Below are positions 41,343-52,854 of a stretch of 64,000 bases of DNA, piece by piece. The position numbers and the translations under genes are program-made. The number at the start of each line of letters is the position of its first letter. Position 1 is the stretch's first letter. Source of the DNA: Megamerina dolium (Eukaryota; Arthropoda; Insecta; Diptera; Megamerinidae); contig OY978525.1 of NCBI GenBank assembly GCA_963854835.1, positions 77,011,628 through 77,075,627 on the forward strand. Direction: 5' to 3'. The notes beneath the pieces are model-generated. The model saw only the letters and a list, made by a program, of their open reading frames with translations, had not been told where the DNA came from and did no database searches.

Positions 41343-42997
41343 AGGATGGTATGGGAATAGTATAGTCGATGGCATCCGGAATTGCAGTGATCCTTAAATG
41401 CCAGTAACCTGGTTGACCCCAGCGAGAAGCTATGTTTAGGCTAATTGTTGATATAAGCGCACTCTGCTTACCAAATAGATCCACAGGGAGTAGATGCAAT
41501 AACGAGTAGAGTGCATTTGACAGGGTGGTTCTTAGAGCAATTGTTGTCAACACCGCGAACGTCCTTTGAACCTTGTCCATTAACCGCTATTCAAGGATTT
41601 CCAACAGACTATCAATCCATAAAAAAGAATTGGTCTGACGATTGCGGACTATAACCATGATACGATTGTAGGACTCATTCCCATCTTATACCTATGGACT
41701 TGTTACAAGAATAGAGTGCTGCTGTAGCTTTACGCACCCTTTCCTCCGTTTTCGGTATTCAATTTAGTTTTCTATCTAAAGTTATACCCAAGTACTTCGC
41801 CTTTTCAGTTAGTTTTAGGCTAGTTCTACCAAATCTAGGTAAGGTAAAAATAGGTATTTTATGCTTCCTAGTAAAGAAGATCAGCTCAGTTTTTGCAGGA
41901 TTCATGGCCAGACTAGAGTCTTAAGCCCAGCATTGATAAAGCATGGTTCATCACTTCAGTGAGTGTATTTAAATATTTTCCCTATGCCACAAGTCCCACA
42001 TCACCTGCATAAGATATGAGAACTTTATTGATGGATAAGTTTAACAGAAGAGGTGATAACACACCCCCTTGTGGGGTGCCCTTAATCACAGATCTACTAA
42101 TACCACTCTTCGCCTTAGCAACAGATTAACGAGTCTAATAATATGTTCATCCACCTTAAGCATAGCAATAGAGTTTTCAACTGCTTCAGGGTTTATGTTA
42201 TTGAAGGCCCTCTCAATATCTACAAAGTTGTACAAACTATATTTTTTGCAATGAATAGATCTTTCGCTCTTCTGCACAAGTGATTGCTCTCTCAAGGTAT
42301 TTGCCCTTAAATAAAGTTTCAATAAAAAGATGTTCTTAGCATCTATGGAGTCCTTTATGTGCACATCAAGTAGTCTTTCTAGGGTTTTTAATAAGAAGGA
42401 TGATTGACTTATAGGTCTAAAATCACTTGGCTTTGAGTAAGACGTTTTTCCGCCTTTAGGGATAAACACCACGTTTACTTTTAGTCATGTCTTATAGACA
42501 TAGAACAGCCATAGGCATGCAGAGAATATTACCTCCAACCAAGGTGTTAGAAGATCCGCACATTTCTGCATGTCCGGGGGAATAATGGCATCAGATCCTG
42601 GTGACTTGAGTGGTTTAAAATTATTTATCGCCCAATTAATCTTTGTTTATTTTATTATTTTGTGCGAGGCGTCGTAGATAATTCTACTAGGATTAATATT
42701 GGGAGTCTGGCTAAGGCTTTCCTTCAAACAGCCTCCAGTACCTGAAGAGTTTCCAGACCTGAAGTAGTCCATTCACCATCTCTCTTTATAATAAAGCTAG
42801 GTGTAAGTGGGTTCGTTCCGAGAATCTTTCGTAGGCGGATTGCCTCTGAAATCTCTTCTATGTTTCTGCAAAAATCATCCCATGGTGACATTTTTGCTTT
42901 CCTTATCGCCTTTTTAAACACTCATAGGCTCTCCTTATAGGGCTGCCACTGATAAGTGGTTTTCTGTTTTCCTGCAAGCTTCTGTAATTTGATGAAC

Positions 42998-43275
42998 AGC
43001 GGCGGTCTTCCTCTTCTGCGTCGTCCTCCAGCGGGTTCCGAATATAACACCTTCTTAGCTGGAGCGTGTTCTTCCATGACCTAGCCAGCGCAGCTGCTGG
43101 ATTTTGATGCGCTTTACTATTTCAATATCGGCATACAGCTCGTACAGCTCATGGTTGTACCTTATTCGGTACTCGCCACCAACGCAAATAGGACCAAAGA
43201 TCTTGCGTAGGACTTTTCTCTCGAAAACTCCAAGCATTCGCTCATCCGAAGAGGAAATTGTCCAGGCTTCAGCGT
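42998..43275 (-). mobile_element. LINE-A copy 5, internal fragment without tail
   Basis: It covers the region from AWTISSSDERMLGVFERKVL to the GRRRRGR segment and overlaps copy 4 by about 90 bp of the same family sequence, so the two are not halves of one insertion. No tail and no clear duplicate of the target are present; only CAGCG recurs on both sides. It replaces the endonuclease of the host LINE. Confidence 0.88.
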
Positions 43276-43990
43276 TTTAAACGTAGTATAATCCATAATT
43301 TGGAGAGCTTAGTCCGCGCACCTTGTTATCTAGGACCCACGGTTCCTGGATTATAATGATGTCCCACGCTTTATCGCTTAGGCGAAGAACAAGAGCAGCG
43401 GAAGGTGCTTTAGAGTTGTGCAGATTAATCTGGACTACCCTAAGCATCTTCCTTTACGATCGTTAATAAAGATGCTTCGATCCCCGTCGTATAGGAGGTC
43501 GTCCTCATCCGCTATGCTGACTTCCACATTTCGGAAGAGGTCGCCCACCATCTCAGACCTTGACAGCGTATCGCTTTCGTATCATCTGATTTTGGACCTC
43601 CTTTTTCTGCGTCTTTCTCAAAGTCAAAGCTTCTCACTCCCTTTAGTTGGACGAGAGGTGCGAAGGACTGCTCGTTCAAAACCACATGTGTCTTGAATTC
43701 CCCTTATCCTCCCCGCCGTCACTACCATCCAATCGTATGTGGGGAGGGAAGGCTTGGCGAACTGTATATGGTGCAGGATCGCCTTAGGATTTGACGGCTC
43801 TGCTGAAATCCAGGTCTATCGGGATCTGGTCCCTAGAAACGACATTAAGCCGTGCGTTAGGCCACACCTCCCCAACATTCGCGATAGCCTCCCTAAAGAG
43901 ATCTGGTGATCGCTAATCCGCGCAGGACATTAGGTTGATGCATCCTTGATGCCATCCGGCATCTCTGCAGCAAACGACGGGGCCAGGGTT

Positions 43991-44890
43991 CCTCGCTATG
44001 GTTTCTATCAATGACGGCAAGTATAAGGTGGTTCTTTGCTACGTCACTAAGGAAACAAACTTGAATGCTATTATTATTATTATTATTTTTTTTTTTTTGT
44101 ACTGTTACAATAACACTCTTCTTAATCTAACAGAACGTTTCACTACACTTGCTAAGTTATAAATGACTCTATGTCAATAAATCTCATCGCTTATATTGTA
44201 CATATATTATTTTTAATCTTGTTACAATAGTGGTTTGGGTTTTTGATGCAAGTTTTCACTCATATTTACTGTAATACAAATGTGTCAATGCGGTAGGTAT
44301 TACAACCGTTCATAATGCATCAAGAGTGATAGTAATCGGGTGGTATATCGGCACAGTAAACAAAGGGTTGTAGGTTCAAAACCTGATGGTGGTTAAAATT
44401 AGATTTTTCTTCTTTTATATTTCTTCTATTAATTATTTACCAATACTTATAAATACTGTCTAAAATACATGAAGTGAAGAAGATCACCGGGGAAAAATTA
44501 TTTTGTTTCAAAAATAAATTATTTTTGCTTCAGCCTGAGTATTGCCGTATAGAGTGACGGCTGAAATACAATAAATATTGAGGTGTTGTAAGTGATCTTG
44601 TTGAAGGCATAGGAGTGTCGAAGTAACGTATTGCATTTTGGACGTCATCTGTTTCTTCGTGAAAGTCACCAATAAGAGTGGACGTGTTTCGCATCTCTCC
44701 TTTGATAGAGTGGGAAAAGTGATTGATTTCGGTAAAAACAAAAAAAAAAAAAATTAAATTAAATATATTGCGAAAAGACGCTAAGAAACTCAAGGAGTTA
44801 TTTCTGTGATTTTTTATTGCTTATACAAATAAGCAAAAAAAAAACATTAAAATCAAATAAAAAAAAATAATAATATCGTTTGCAAACATT
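43991..44890. other. AT-rich DNA, no gene recognised
   Basis: It contains a short (TTA)n and T run near 44065-44097. The frames at 44508-44793 carry no motif I recognise. The last part may be 5' untranslated sequence of the following jockey-like LINE. Confidence 0.5.
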
Positions 44891-45059
44891 TTGTTTGTAA
44901 TATGAGTGTTCAGCGCTCTCCTCTCCGGCAACGGCAATCGCCTGTTAATGTGTGTGTAAACAATAATTTGCAATCACCCGCGCAAACCACCCCGATAAGT
45001 GCATTATAAAAAAAACTGTTGATACACACTGCACAAGTGAAAGTAACAGTGCAAATCTT

Positions 45060-46481
45060 TTGCCTGCACATATTAAAAATTCATCAAATTTTGCAACAAC
45101 AATAAATACAGACAAAAAAAATAATTTGTTCTCTCGTGATATACTATCTCCCTCTATACCGTGGAGTGCACAATGCGCTTCTCCTGCTGTAACACCAACA
45201 GCTACAACATCAAAGCAAACAAATAACGGCCTTTCTACTGAAGTGCATGACCCAGTAGTTAAAGCAACTAGTGCGTTGACTAATAAAGAACCAGTTGCTG
45301 TTCAAACTGGAATTGATCGCTACATTACTGTAGTAAAGCGAAAAAGAAGTCCACAAAATTCAAAACAAATGAATTCAACAAAAATTCAAAAGCAGAACAC
45401 TGCCCCTATTAGTTCGGAAAATAGGTACGCTCTGCTTTCAGGTGATGAAAGTGACGAAAATATTATCTCCAAGAAAAATTTCAAACCCCCACCCATTTTC
45501 TTAAGAGAACGCAACTCAGATAAGTTGATTTCTAGAATTACAAGTCTTATAGGACCAAAGAATTTCCACGTTGTTCCTATTCGCAAAGGCCAAATTGAGG
45601 AAACGAAAGTGCAAATCTACAGCGAAACTCATTATCGAAAGGTAATTGTGGAATTTGATGCTGTAAAAAAGAATTACTACACATATCAGCTAAACAGTAG
45701 TAAGGGCTTAATCGTTGTACTCAAAGGCATCGAACCCAACGTTGATATTAACGAAATCAAACTTGCCCTTCAGGAAGAAGGATTTCAAGCCAAAACAGTA
45801 TTTAACATTCTCAACAAGAGCAATATACCTCAACCGTTATATCGTATTGAGCTTCAGCCTGAAGCAAAACCCCTAAAAAAAGGTGAAGTACACCCCATAT
45901 ATAAAATTCGATATTTATTGCATCGCAAAATCACAATCGAAGAACCCCATAAGAGAACTGGACCTCCTCAGTGCAGTAACTGCCAAGAATATGGACATAC
46001 TAAGACATATTGTACCCTGCCAGCTGTTTGTGTGATTTGTGGAGATCTCCATAAATCAAACATATGCCCAAAATCTAAAGGCGATGCTAGCATGAAAAAA
46101 TGCAGCAATTGTGGAGGTAATCACACCGCAAATTATAGAGGTTGCCCAGTATATACAACCCTAAAGCTAAATTTCTCCGCTAGCAATCAACCTCTAAAAC
46201 CAGTTGAGCAAACTCAGATAGCCAACTCGAGTAAGAGACAAAATATTGATGCAACACAATTCTTCTCTGCAATCCCAAACAAGAATCAAACCAATTCATA
46301 TGCTAGCGTGTTAAAACAAAACCCACACCAACAAAGCAATGTAAATAATGAGCAGAAATACTCACTGCCCACCCAACAGCCAAGTACCCTTGAACATTTG
46401 CTTCAAACATTAATTCAGAATATGAACCAATTCATGAACTCAATGCAAACAATGATGCAAGAAATGATGAAAAATCAATAG
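45060..46481 (+). CDS. Jockey-like LINE ORF1 (nucleic acid-binding, zinc knuckles)
   Basis: 473 residues, close to the usual ORF1 size. ORF1 proteins coat element RNA and guide it to the nucleus. The N-terminal 150 residues are low-complexity and polar. A central segment (ISRITSLIGPKNFHVVPIRK to GLIVVLKGIEPNVDINEIK) resembles the PRE_C2HC-type domain found before the knuckles in these proteins. Three CCHC-type knuckles follow at about residues 304-365: CSNCQEYGHTKTYC, CVICGDLHKSNIC and CSNCGGNHTANYRGC. A Gln/Asn/Met-rich tail ends the protein. The real start is probably upstream at 44902, lost by a frame break. The open frame suggests fairly recent activity of this family. Confidence 0.88.
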   Translation: MPAHIKNSSNFATTINTDKKNNLFSRDILSPSIPWSAQCASPAVTPTATTSKQTNNGLSTEVHDPVVKATSALTNKEPVAVQTGIDRYITVVKRKRSPQNSKQMNSTKIQKQNTAPISSENRYALLSGDESDENIISKKNFKPPPIFLRERNSDKLISRITSLIGPKNFHVVPIRKGQIEETKVQIYSETHYRKVIVEFDAVKKNYYTYQLNSSKGLIVVLKGIEPNVDINEIKLALQEEGFQAKTVFNILNKSNIPQPLYRIELQPEAKPLKKGEVHPIYKIRYLLHRKITIEEPHKRTGPPQCSNCQEYGHTKTYCTLPAVCVICGDLHKSNICPKSKGDASMKKCSNCGGNHTANYRGCPVYTTLKLNFSASNQPLKPVEQTQIANSSKRQNIDATQFFSAIPNKNQTNSYASVLKQNPHQQSNVNNEQKYSLPTQQPSTLEHLLQTLIQNMNQFMNSMQTMMQEMMKNQ

Positions 46482-46510
46482 ATGTTACTCCAAACATTGC
46501 TATCCAGACC

Positions 46511-47638
46511 ATGAGTTGTCTCAAGATATGCCACTGGAACGCCAACGGCTTAAGCCAGCACCGTTTGGAGCTAATTCAATTCCTTGAATCCAGCCAAATC
46601 GACATAATGATGATATCTGAGACCCATTTCACTGACAAAAATTGCTACCAAATACCATATTACAAACTGTACACCACAAATCATCCGCATGGTAAGGCAC
46701 GCGGAGGAACTGCCATATTGATAAAAAGCAGAATAAAACATCATGTTCTCGAAGGTTTCAGTAGCGTCTACTTGCAAGCAACATCTATATGTCTGGAAGA
46801 ATACATCTCTAAGCTAGTAATATCTGCGATATACTGTCCCCCAAGATACAGTATTACCGAACAGCAATATAAAGAATTTTTCTCAACTCTTGGTAGCAAA
46901 TTCTTGGTTGCTGGCGATTTCAACGCCAAACACACTCACTGGGGCTCCCGCTTAATAACTCCAAAAGGCAGAAGACTATGTTCAATCATCACTAACCACG
47001 GCTACGATGTTATTTCAAATGGTCAACCGACATATTGGCCGACGGACAAGAGGAAAATACCCGATCTCATAGACTTTGGAGTCGCCAAAGGTTTGCAGAT
47101 GGAAAATATCTCCACAGAGTGTAATTATGATCTATCATCTGACCACTCACCCACGGTAATATCTATAAAATCACAAAGCCCCCAAAGTAATTGCGTTAGA
47201 AAGAAAATAGACTGGTTAAAATTCAAGAAATATATAAATTCCCATCTTCCTCTGAGTACTGTATTAAGAAATGGACACGATGTAGACTCAGCACTCGAAA
47301 AATTCAACCAGCTGCTCTCATTAGCTCTCAGCTCAGCGACCTGCACAAAGGTATGCAAGCAATCAAACTATAGCCCATACACACCAGCCGATATTGAATT
47401 GCTAGTAAGACAGAAAAGAAGACTCCGAAGACAATGGCAAGAATTCAGATCACCGAATCTGAAAACACAGCTACAGCACTGCACTCGTAAGTTAAAGCAA
47501 GCCTTAAAAAATAAAAACAACAAAGAGTTAGAAGAGCACATAGCGAAATTAACACCTGGTGAAACTCAGACTACTCTTTGTGAAAATCAGCAAAAAACTC
47601 AAATCGGCCAATTCTCACTGATTCCCCCATCCGTTTGA
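46511..47638 (+). CDS. Jockey-like LINE ORF2, endonuclease part
   Basis: The apurinic-type endonuclease nicks target DNA. Seen here: CHWNANGLSQHRLELIQFLE (start of the fold), IDIMMISETHFTD (catalytic Glu), VISAIYCPPRYS, FLVAGDFNAKHTHWGSRLIT (GDFNAKH) and LSSDHSPTVISI (SDH, final catalytic His). The frame then continues into the basic linker (RQKRRLRRQWQEFR) and stops before the reverse transcriptase through a frameshift. The Met at 46511 begins about 30 bp after ORF1 ends, the usual arrangement in the jockey group. Confidence 0.9.
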   Translation: MSCLKICHWNANGLSQHRLELIQFLESSQIDIMMISETHFTDKNCYQIPYYKLYTTNHPHGKARGGTAILIKSRIKHHVLEGFSSVYLQATSICLEEYISKLVISAIYCPPRYSITEQQYKEFFSTLGSKFLVAGDFNAKHTHWGSRLITPKGRRLCSIITNHGYDVISNGQPTYWPTDKRKIPDLIDFGVAKGLQMENISTECNYDLSSDHSPTVISIKSQSPQSNCVRKKIDWLKFKKYINSHLPLSTVLRNGHDVDSALEKFNQLLSLALSSATCTKVCKQSNYSPYTPADIELLVRQKRRLRRQWQEFRSPNLKTQLQHCTRKLKQALKNKNNKELEEHIAKLTPGETQTTLCENQQKTQIGQFSLIPPSV

Positions 47639-48981
47639 GTGACGGTAATTGGGCTATACGCAACTATGAAGAGGGTTTGGCTTTTGCAAACCACCTAAAA
47701 AGTGTGTTTACACCCAATCCACCCTTTTTACAGTCCTCATTACCAAAATTAACTTCTCAACCTTGCTCAATAACGCTCAAAATTAAAAAAAGGACATATT
47801 CAAAGCAAACCCAAAAAAATCACCTGGTCCAGATAAAATTACCGGTAAAATGATAAAAGAGCTACCTCCGGCTTCAGTAATTCATCTGATGCACATTTTC
47901 AATGATATCCTTCGTATTAAACACTATCCCAAATGCTGGAAAACTTCAAAAATTATTATGATAGCAAAACCAGGAAAAGACCCTACAAAAGTTGCATCGT
48001 ACAGACCTATCAGCCTCCTGCCTCTACTCTCTAAAGTATTCGAAAAGCTACTTGTCATGAATATAACTCCATTTATTAATCTCAATCAACTGATTCCTCA
48101 ACATCAGTTTGGATTTAGAAAACAGCACGGCACAATAGAACAAGTCCACCGCATTGTAACTCTGATAAGGAACACTTTTGAAGAAAAAAAGTATTGCTCA
48201 GCTGTCTTTCTTGATATCACTCAAGCTTTCGATAAAGTATGGCACGATGGCCTTATTTACAAACTCAAACTATTACTGCCTGCAAATGTCTCCTCATTGC
48301 TTAGTAGCTACCTCACGAAAAGACAATTTCTCGTACATCACAAGGATTACACAACAAATCCAATGGATATTCACGTTGGCGTTCCTCAAGGAAGCGTTTT
48401 GGGCCCCCTACTGTATCTCTTATACACTTCAGATATGCCCAACAATAACTCATGTCGATTCTCTCGAAATCTGGCTAGCAAAATGGCGTATAAAAGTCAA
48501 TGAATCAAAGAGCGTACATGTAACCTTCACGCTAAGGCCAGATACATGTCCCCCACTTAAAATTAATGGCCAATCAGTTCCACAATGGTGGAACTAATGG
48601 TCAACATTGGTTCCTTGGTGGCTGTTACACAAAAGATCAAAGTTGAATCTCGAATACAAAGTGCTATTATATAAAGCAATCCTGAAGCCAATCTGGACTT
48701 ATGGTATTCAGTTTTGGGGCACCGCATCTCCCTCAAATATCGAAAAATTGCAACGAATACAATCCAAGTGTCTGCGAATTATTATAAACGCGCTTTGGTA
48801 TATGAGGAACGTTAACATCCATCGAGATTTAAATGTACCCACAATTTCTGAGGAAGTTGCAATGTCCTGCAGAAGCTACATTCAAAAATTACACAATCAT
48901 CCGAATCCCCTTGCTAAGCAATTGTTGCTGAGCACGGGGCATCGTCGATTAAAAAGAAAAGACACACTGAATATGCTGTGA
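47639..48981 (+). pseudogene. Jockey-like LINE ORF2, reverse transcriptase part, catalytic site deleted
   Basis: Frames 47635-47853, 47850-48503 and 48607-48981 cover SYRPISLLPLLSKVFEKLL, PQHQFGFRKQHGTIEQVHR, FLDITQAFDKVWHDGL (first catalytic Asp) and VPQGSVLGPLLYLLYTSDMP. The sequence then jumps at about 48453 straight to HVDSLEIWLAKWRIKVNESK, so the FADD loop that supplies the other two catalytic Asp is missing. A second deletion near 48590 removes the segment between QSVPQ and WWLLHKRSKL. The 26-kb copy retains part of both missing regions. Confidence 0.9.
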
Positions 48982-49105
48982 AATTGCTATACCTCGCGAC
49001 TCAACAAATTGTGATGGAACGTTGGGAATATCACATAATTTTAGTTAGTTTGTAAGATTTGATTACTTATTGTTAGTTTTTAAGTAATTTTAGAAAGATC
49101 CAATA

Positions 49106-49600
49106 GAAAAATCTGCGCTTACATTCGCCCCATGGTGACTTGTGAACATAATATTTGAGTGGTCTATGGGGAAGTTGCTGCACCACACGCTTATTTATAT
49201 AACGGAGGCTGCAAGCATTACATCGATCAGTCTGGTGGCGCAGCAGTACAATGATCTTACTATTAATCGGGCAACCCAGAACAAGCTTACAACAATAATC
49301 TTTTTCTTTTGATTCCTTCATTTTTTTTTGTGAAATGCTATTGGTCGAGTGGTTGGCGTACTCAACGTTTACTTTATAGCTAAGGCGACATAAGAATAAG
49401 TATAAGTGCGACGATTGGAGTATTAGTATTGTTGAGTTGTAACGTTCATTTAAAAAAAAATGTATTATTAATAATAGTAATTATATTTACATATAAGTTA
49501 AGCATTTGATCTCTTTATATGAAATGAACTGTTCGCTTTTGTTCGAGCATGTCCTATGACCAATTGCACCCTTTTACACTCGAACGGGCTCAGAGCATAG
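49106..49600. other. Non-coding DNA, nothing recognised
   Basis: AT-rich. The short minus-strand frame at 49321-49073 overlaps the LINE 3' end and has no recognisable motif. Confidence 0.5.
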
Positions 49601-49619
49601 TTACTCGTTTTCATAAAAC

Positions 49620-50190
49620 ATTACAGAGATACATTGAAATCAATGATACTCAGTAAAATTGAGCAGTTAATACGCCCGCAAACGACATCCGCTATAAAAG
49701 ATAGAGATTGGATCAATGGCATATGCTCCAATGATTTCCTACCTAAAAACAAACATTGCGCATTATAAGCAGGTATAGTTTCTACAAAACGGATTGAACA
49801 GAGTACATATTTAATGAACTTCTTTTGAACTAGTTCCATACTCCAACCTGGAACGAACAAAGCTTATGTAGATAGGATTTTAACCATCTAAGAAATGTTG
49901 AATGGAAACCAATTTTTGACAATTTCATAACGAGGGTACACCATATCAAAAGCCTTCGAAAAGTCGGTATAGATCACATCTACACTGCAACCTTGCTTAG
50001 TTAGTAACAGTAGAACGCCCAGATACAAACGCATGCTGATTGGGACAAATTAATCGCAAAGTATTTACATTTCATCTTTGACATTCAAACAGTTTAGAAA
50101 CAGACGAAAGTTTGGAAATTGGTCTATAATTTGATACATCGGTTTTATTTCCACTTTTAAAGATAGGAGTGATGTAGATTAATCGCACGG
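49620..50190 (-). pseudogene. LINE reverse transcriptase remnant (jockey-like), internally deleted
   Basis: Minus-strand reading from 50190 gives RLIYITPIFKSGNKTDVSNY and RPISKLSSVSKLFE, then pieces of the next reverse transcriptase blocks, and from 49860 a C-terminal-type segment (SMELVQKKFIKYVL). The catalytic YADD part is lost. The style resembles the remnant inside the inverted duplication at 55850-57040. Confidence 0.7.
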
Positions 50191-50199
50191 TTAGAAATT

Positions 50200-50860
50200 T
50201 TCATTCAATACATTATAATTTTCATGTAAATTTTCATTTAAATGATTTGACAATTTCCCGTTTTTTGCTCTTCGCAGCTATTATTAATTGCATTAAATGC
50301 ATTATAACTCTGATGTAAAAAATAAAAAGAAATTTCTTTTTTTCGGGGTACAGAATACAGATCTAACAATTTATTTTCATTCATTGCATTATAAATTCCG
50401 GTCCATATATTACAAATTTGAATGTACAAATAAAATTTACCTATTTCTGCCACCCTCCTCGAATTCGAACCTGGGTACCCAACATCGTGCGTTTTGCTAT
50501 CATATGTTTTTACACCGTCGCTCTACCACCACCGCTAACCCATAACATATTATTGATGACTTAAAAGCGATTGGAATTGTACATCATATATCAATAAGTA
50601 AAGTAGTAGTATGAGTTATAGTGTAAACCAACGGGTCACAACCAGTTGAAGCGCTTTGGGGTATAATTCTCTTTTGCTTTCTGAATCGGAATTTCGTGTG
50701 TTCACAATTCATGCAGACCTTTCCTGGAAAATCGGGATAACTTTAGGAAGGAAGTGATATTTAGGCCATTGCGTGATGCCCATAATCATCAACATCTACT
50801 AATACCATCCGCTCACGACCTTTTTCAAAAAAATATATTTTAATTGCCTTCAGTTATGAA
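50200..50860. other. Non-coding DNA, nothing recognised
   Basis: AT-rich with ATTTTCATT-type repeats near 50200-50240. No protein or repeat family recognised. Confidence 0.45.
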
Positions 50861-50899
50861 ACGTCCTTTCTCTTTAGGCGGATATGCATTGGGATGCCT

Positions 50900-52020
50900 G
50901 TCAAGCAAATGTGGAAACTTCATCAACTACAATCGAAATGTGTAACTCTCTGTGAATATTGAAATTTTTAATGTGCCAAGGAGCATTGATAGTTTCCACA
51001 TTTGATGGCTATGCAGTACCCCAGACTTGGATACCGTAAGTCCATGTGGGCTTAATGACAGCTTATAAAGTAGTACTTTATAGTCGATTTTGAGCTTGGA
51101 CTGTTTTTTTAAGAGCCAGGCTAATTCATTTACTGTATGGGTTGCTTTAGTACTACTATGCTTTGTCGATGTGAGTCTATGATCGAGATGCATTCCGAGA
51201 TATTTGTGTCTGAAGCCTGAGGGATCAGCTCGGAGTTAATTAATATAGGCGGACAAGAACTCCTGCATAGAGTGAACGTGATGTAAACACATTTGGACGC
51301 ATTGACTTTTCTTCTCCAGCTGTCAAGTTATTCTTGAAGAGTATTTACATGCTCTTGCAGAAGTTGTGATGCCAATGTAGAGTATGGATGAGGAAATAAT
51401 ATGGCTGTATTATCTGCAAAAGTATAGGTGACTGTATTGGCGTTAGCCGGCATATCAGCAGTGTATAACGTATGGAGCAAGGGGTCCCATACGCTGCATT
51501 GTGGTACTTCAGCGTGAAAGGGGTTTTCAATTGAGGTGAAGCATTTAGTCGTACCAAAAACTGCCGACCTGAAAGGTAGCTTTCCAGTAACATGTGGATC
51601 TTGGAAGGCAATATATTCTTTAATTTCTGCAGAAGTCCTTCATGTCAGATATAGAGAAATTCTGAGAAACAGTAATGTATTCTTTCGTAAGTGTATTGTA
51701 TAGTTTTGAGACAACTGGTAACAAACTAGTGGGTCTATAGGACGCTACGTGTGTGAAATCTTATCAGTTTTGGGGATCATTATAATTTTGGAAGTTTTCC
51801 ATGCCTGCGAAAGAAACCGGTGCGAGTTATTGCATTAAATATATTCATGAGATACATTACAGCTATTCCTGGGAGCTGTTGGATAATTTGTCCTGTAATC
51901 AAATTCCGTCCTGTAGATTTTTCAGGGTTGAGTTCTTTGATTGCGTTATAAGCTCTTTTTCGAGATCGTATCGAGGCTAACCACGTTAGGGGTAAACACT
52001 TGCAGTAGGTGATTGGCAAA
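50900..52020 (-). pseudogene. Jockey-like LINE reverse transcriptase remnant
   Basis: Minus-strand frames at 52019-51780 (KRAYNAIKELNPEKSTGRNL, ITGQIIQQLP), 51611-51345 (LLESYLSGRQFLVRLN) and 51193-50927 (LKKQSKLKIDYKVLLYK) match successive blocks of jockey-like reverse transcriptase. Frameshifts separate them. It is a different, older lineage than the copy at 44902-49105. Confidence 0.8.
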
Positions 52021-52059
52021 AGAATTCCCTTTTCTGCATCACTTCTGGCCCAATCACAA

Positions 52060-52850
52060 TTTGGAGACGGATTGGAGACTCCGCTTTTATAGGCCTATTT
52101 ATACCCTGCTTAATGTAATATGCAAGGTATATTCATTTCGGTCAGATGTTTGTAACCACTTGAAGGAATCTCCGGAGTACGGAGGGGATTGATATTGGGC
52201 ATGATCGGTTAATATCCAAGCCCACACCAAGCATTCAAAGCGACTAACTTCGGATTTTCCAAAATTTTTAACTTTCTATAACTCAGTTAATACACCATCT
52301 GTTTCAACAATATTTGACACATAGAGTTAGTATCCTTGCAAAAATGGGCGAGCCACGCCTACTTTTTATAGTAGCTCCCATACAAAGTGTCTGTACTTGC
52401 TTTAAATTGAAACAGCTGTAGCTTCTACAATCTTCTGTCTAGAATAACCGTAATTGACACTTAGATTAACATGGCAGTCGGAAATAATATGTAAAAAAAA
52501 ACAGTGTGCCACGCCCACTTCTTATTGGGGCTCCCATACAAAGTCGAGGGAATTAAACAAAAATTTTAAGCGCTATAACCTACGAACTATTCAACGTAGG
52601 ACTACCAAATTTAAGGTGTGGATTAATATTGAAAAATTAATTGGATTTATAAGCAAAAGGTAAGCCACGCTCACTTTTTATATAGCTCCCATACTAAGCC
52701 TCGGAATTATCTCAAATCATCCTTAAATTATCCCTTTCAGAACCCTCATAATATACAAAGTACTTCGTCAAAGTCAACCATATTTCGGGTGTAAATTAGT
52801 AGTACATGCAAAAATTGTTTCTCAAAAAGTGGAAATAAAAGAAAAAGATG
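52060..52850. other. Non-coding repeat-like DNA
   Basis: It opens with TATACCCTGCTTAATGTAA and contains three versions of a phrase like GCCACGCC[T/C]ACTT followed by TTAT and GCTCCCATAC (near 52355, 52510 and 52665), spaced about 155 bp apart. This suggests an untranslated or satellite-like tandem region; no coding sequence seen. Confidence 0.5.
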
Positions 52851-52854
52851 GGTT

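Larger units (their letters stand above)
40440..43990 (-). mobile_element. LINE of the I/LOA/R1 group with RNase H, decayed, opposite orientation
   Basis: On the minus strand: end of ORF1 (about 43990-43500, EVSIADEDDLLYDG), endonuclease start (43450-43285, RVVQINLHNSKAPSAALVLR then DIIIIQEPWV), linker (42921-42724), reverse transcriptase N-part (42472-42086, SDFRPISQSSFLLKTLERLL and VDIERAFNNINPEAV), C-part, then RNase H (41053-40688, IYIYTDSQAAIKSLAGTF, VHIVWVPGQREL; 40728-40423, GNCETDALARSG). Most of the endonuclease is replaced by LINE-A copy 5. A LINE-A tail fragment is inserted just before RNase H. Confidence 0.85.
44902..49105 (+). mobile_element. Jockey-like LINE, near full length, with deletions in the reverse transcriptase
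   Basis: ORF1, endonuclease, reverse transcriptase and 3' untranslated region lie in the standard order. An upstream ATG at 44902 (MSVQRSPLRQRQSPVNV) is probably the true ORF1 start, cut off by a stop next to an A run near 45008. The 3' end matches the 3' end of the truncated copy at 25943-26700 and stops in AATAGAAAAA without a long tail. Confidence 0.88.

Noticed and set aside
44508..44793. Small minus-strand proteins
   Set aside because: Low-complexity overlapping frames without recognisable similarity.
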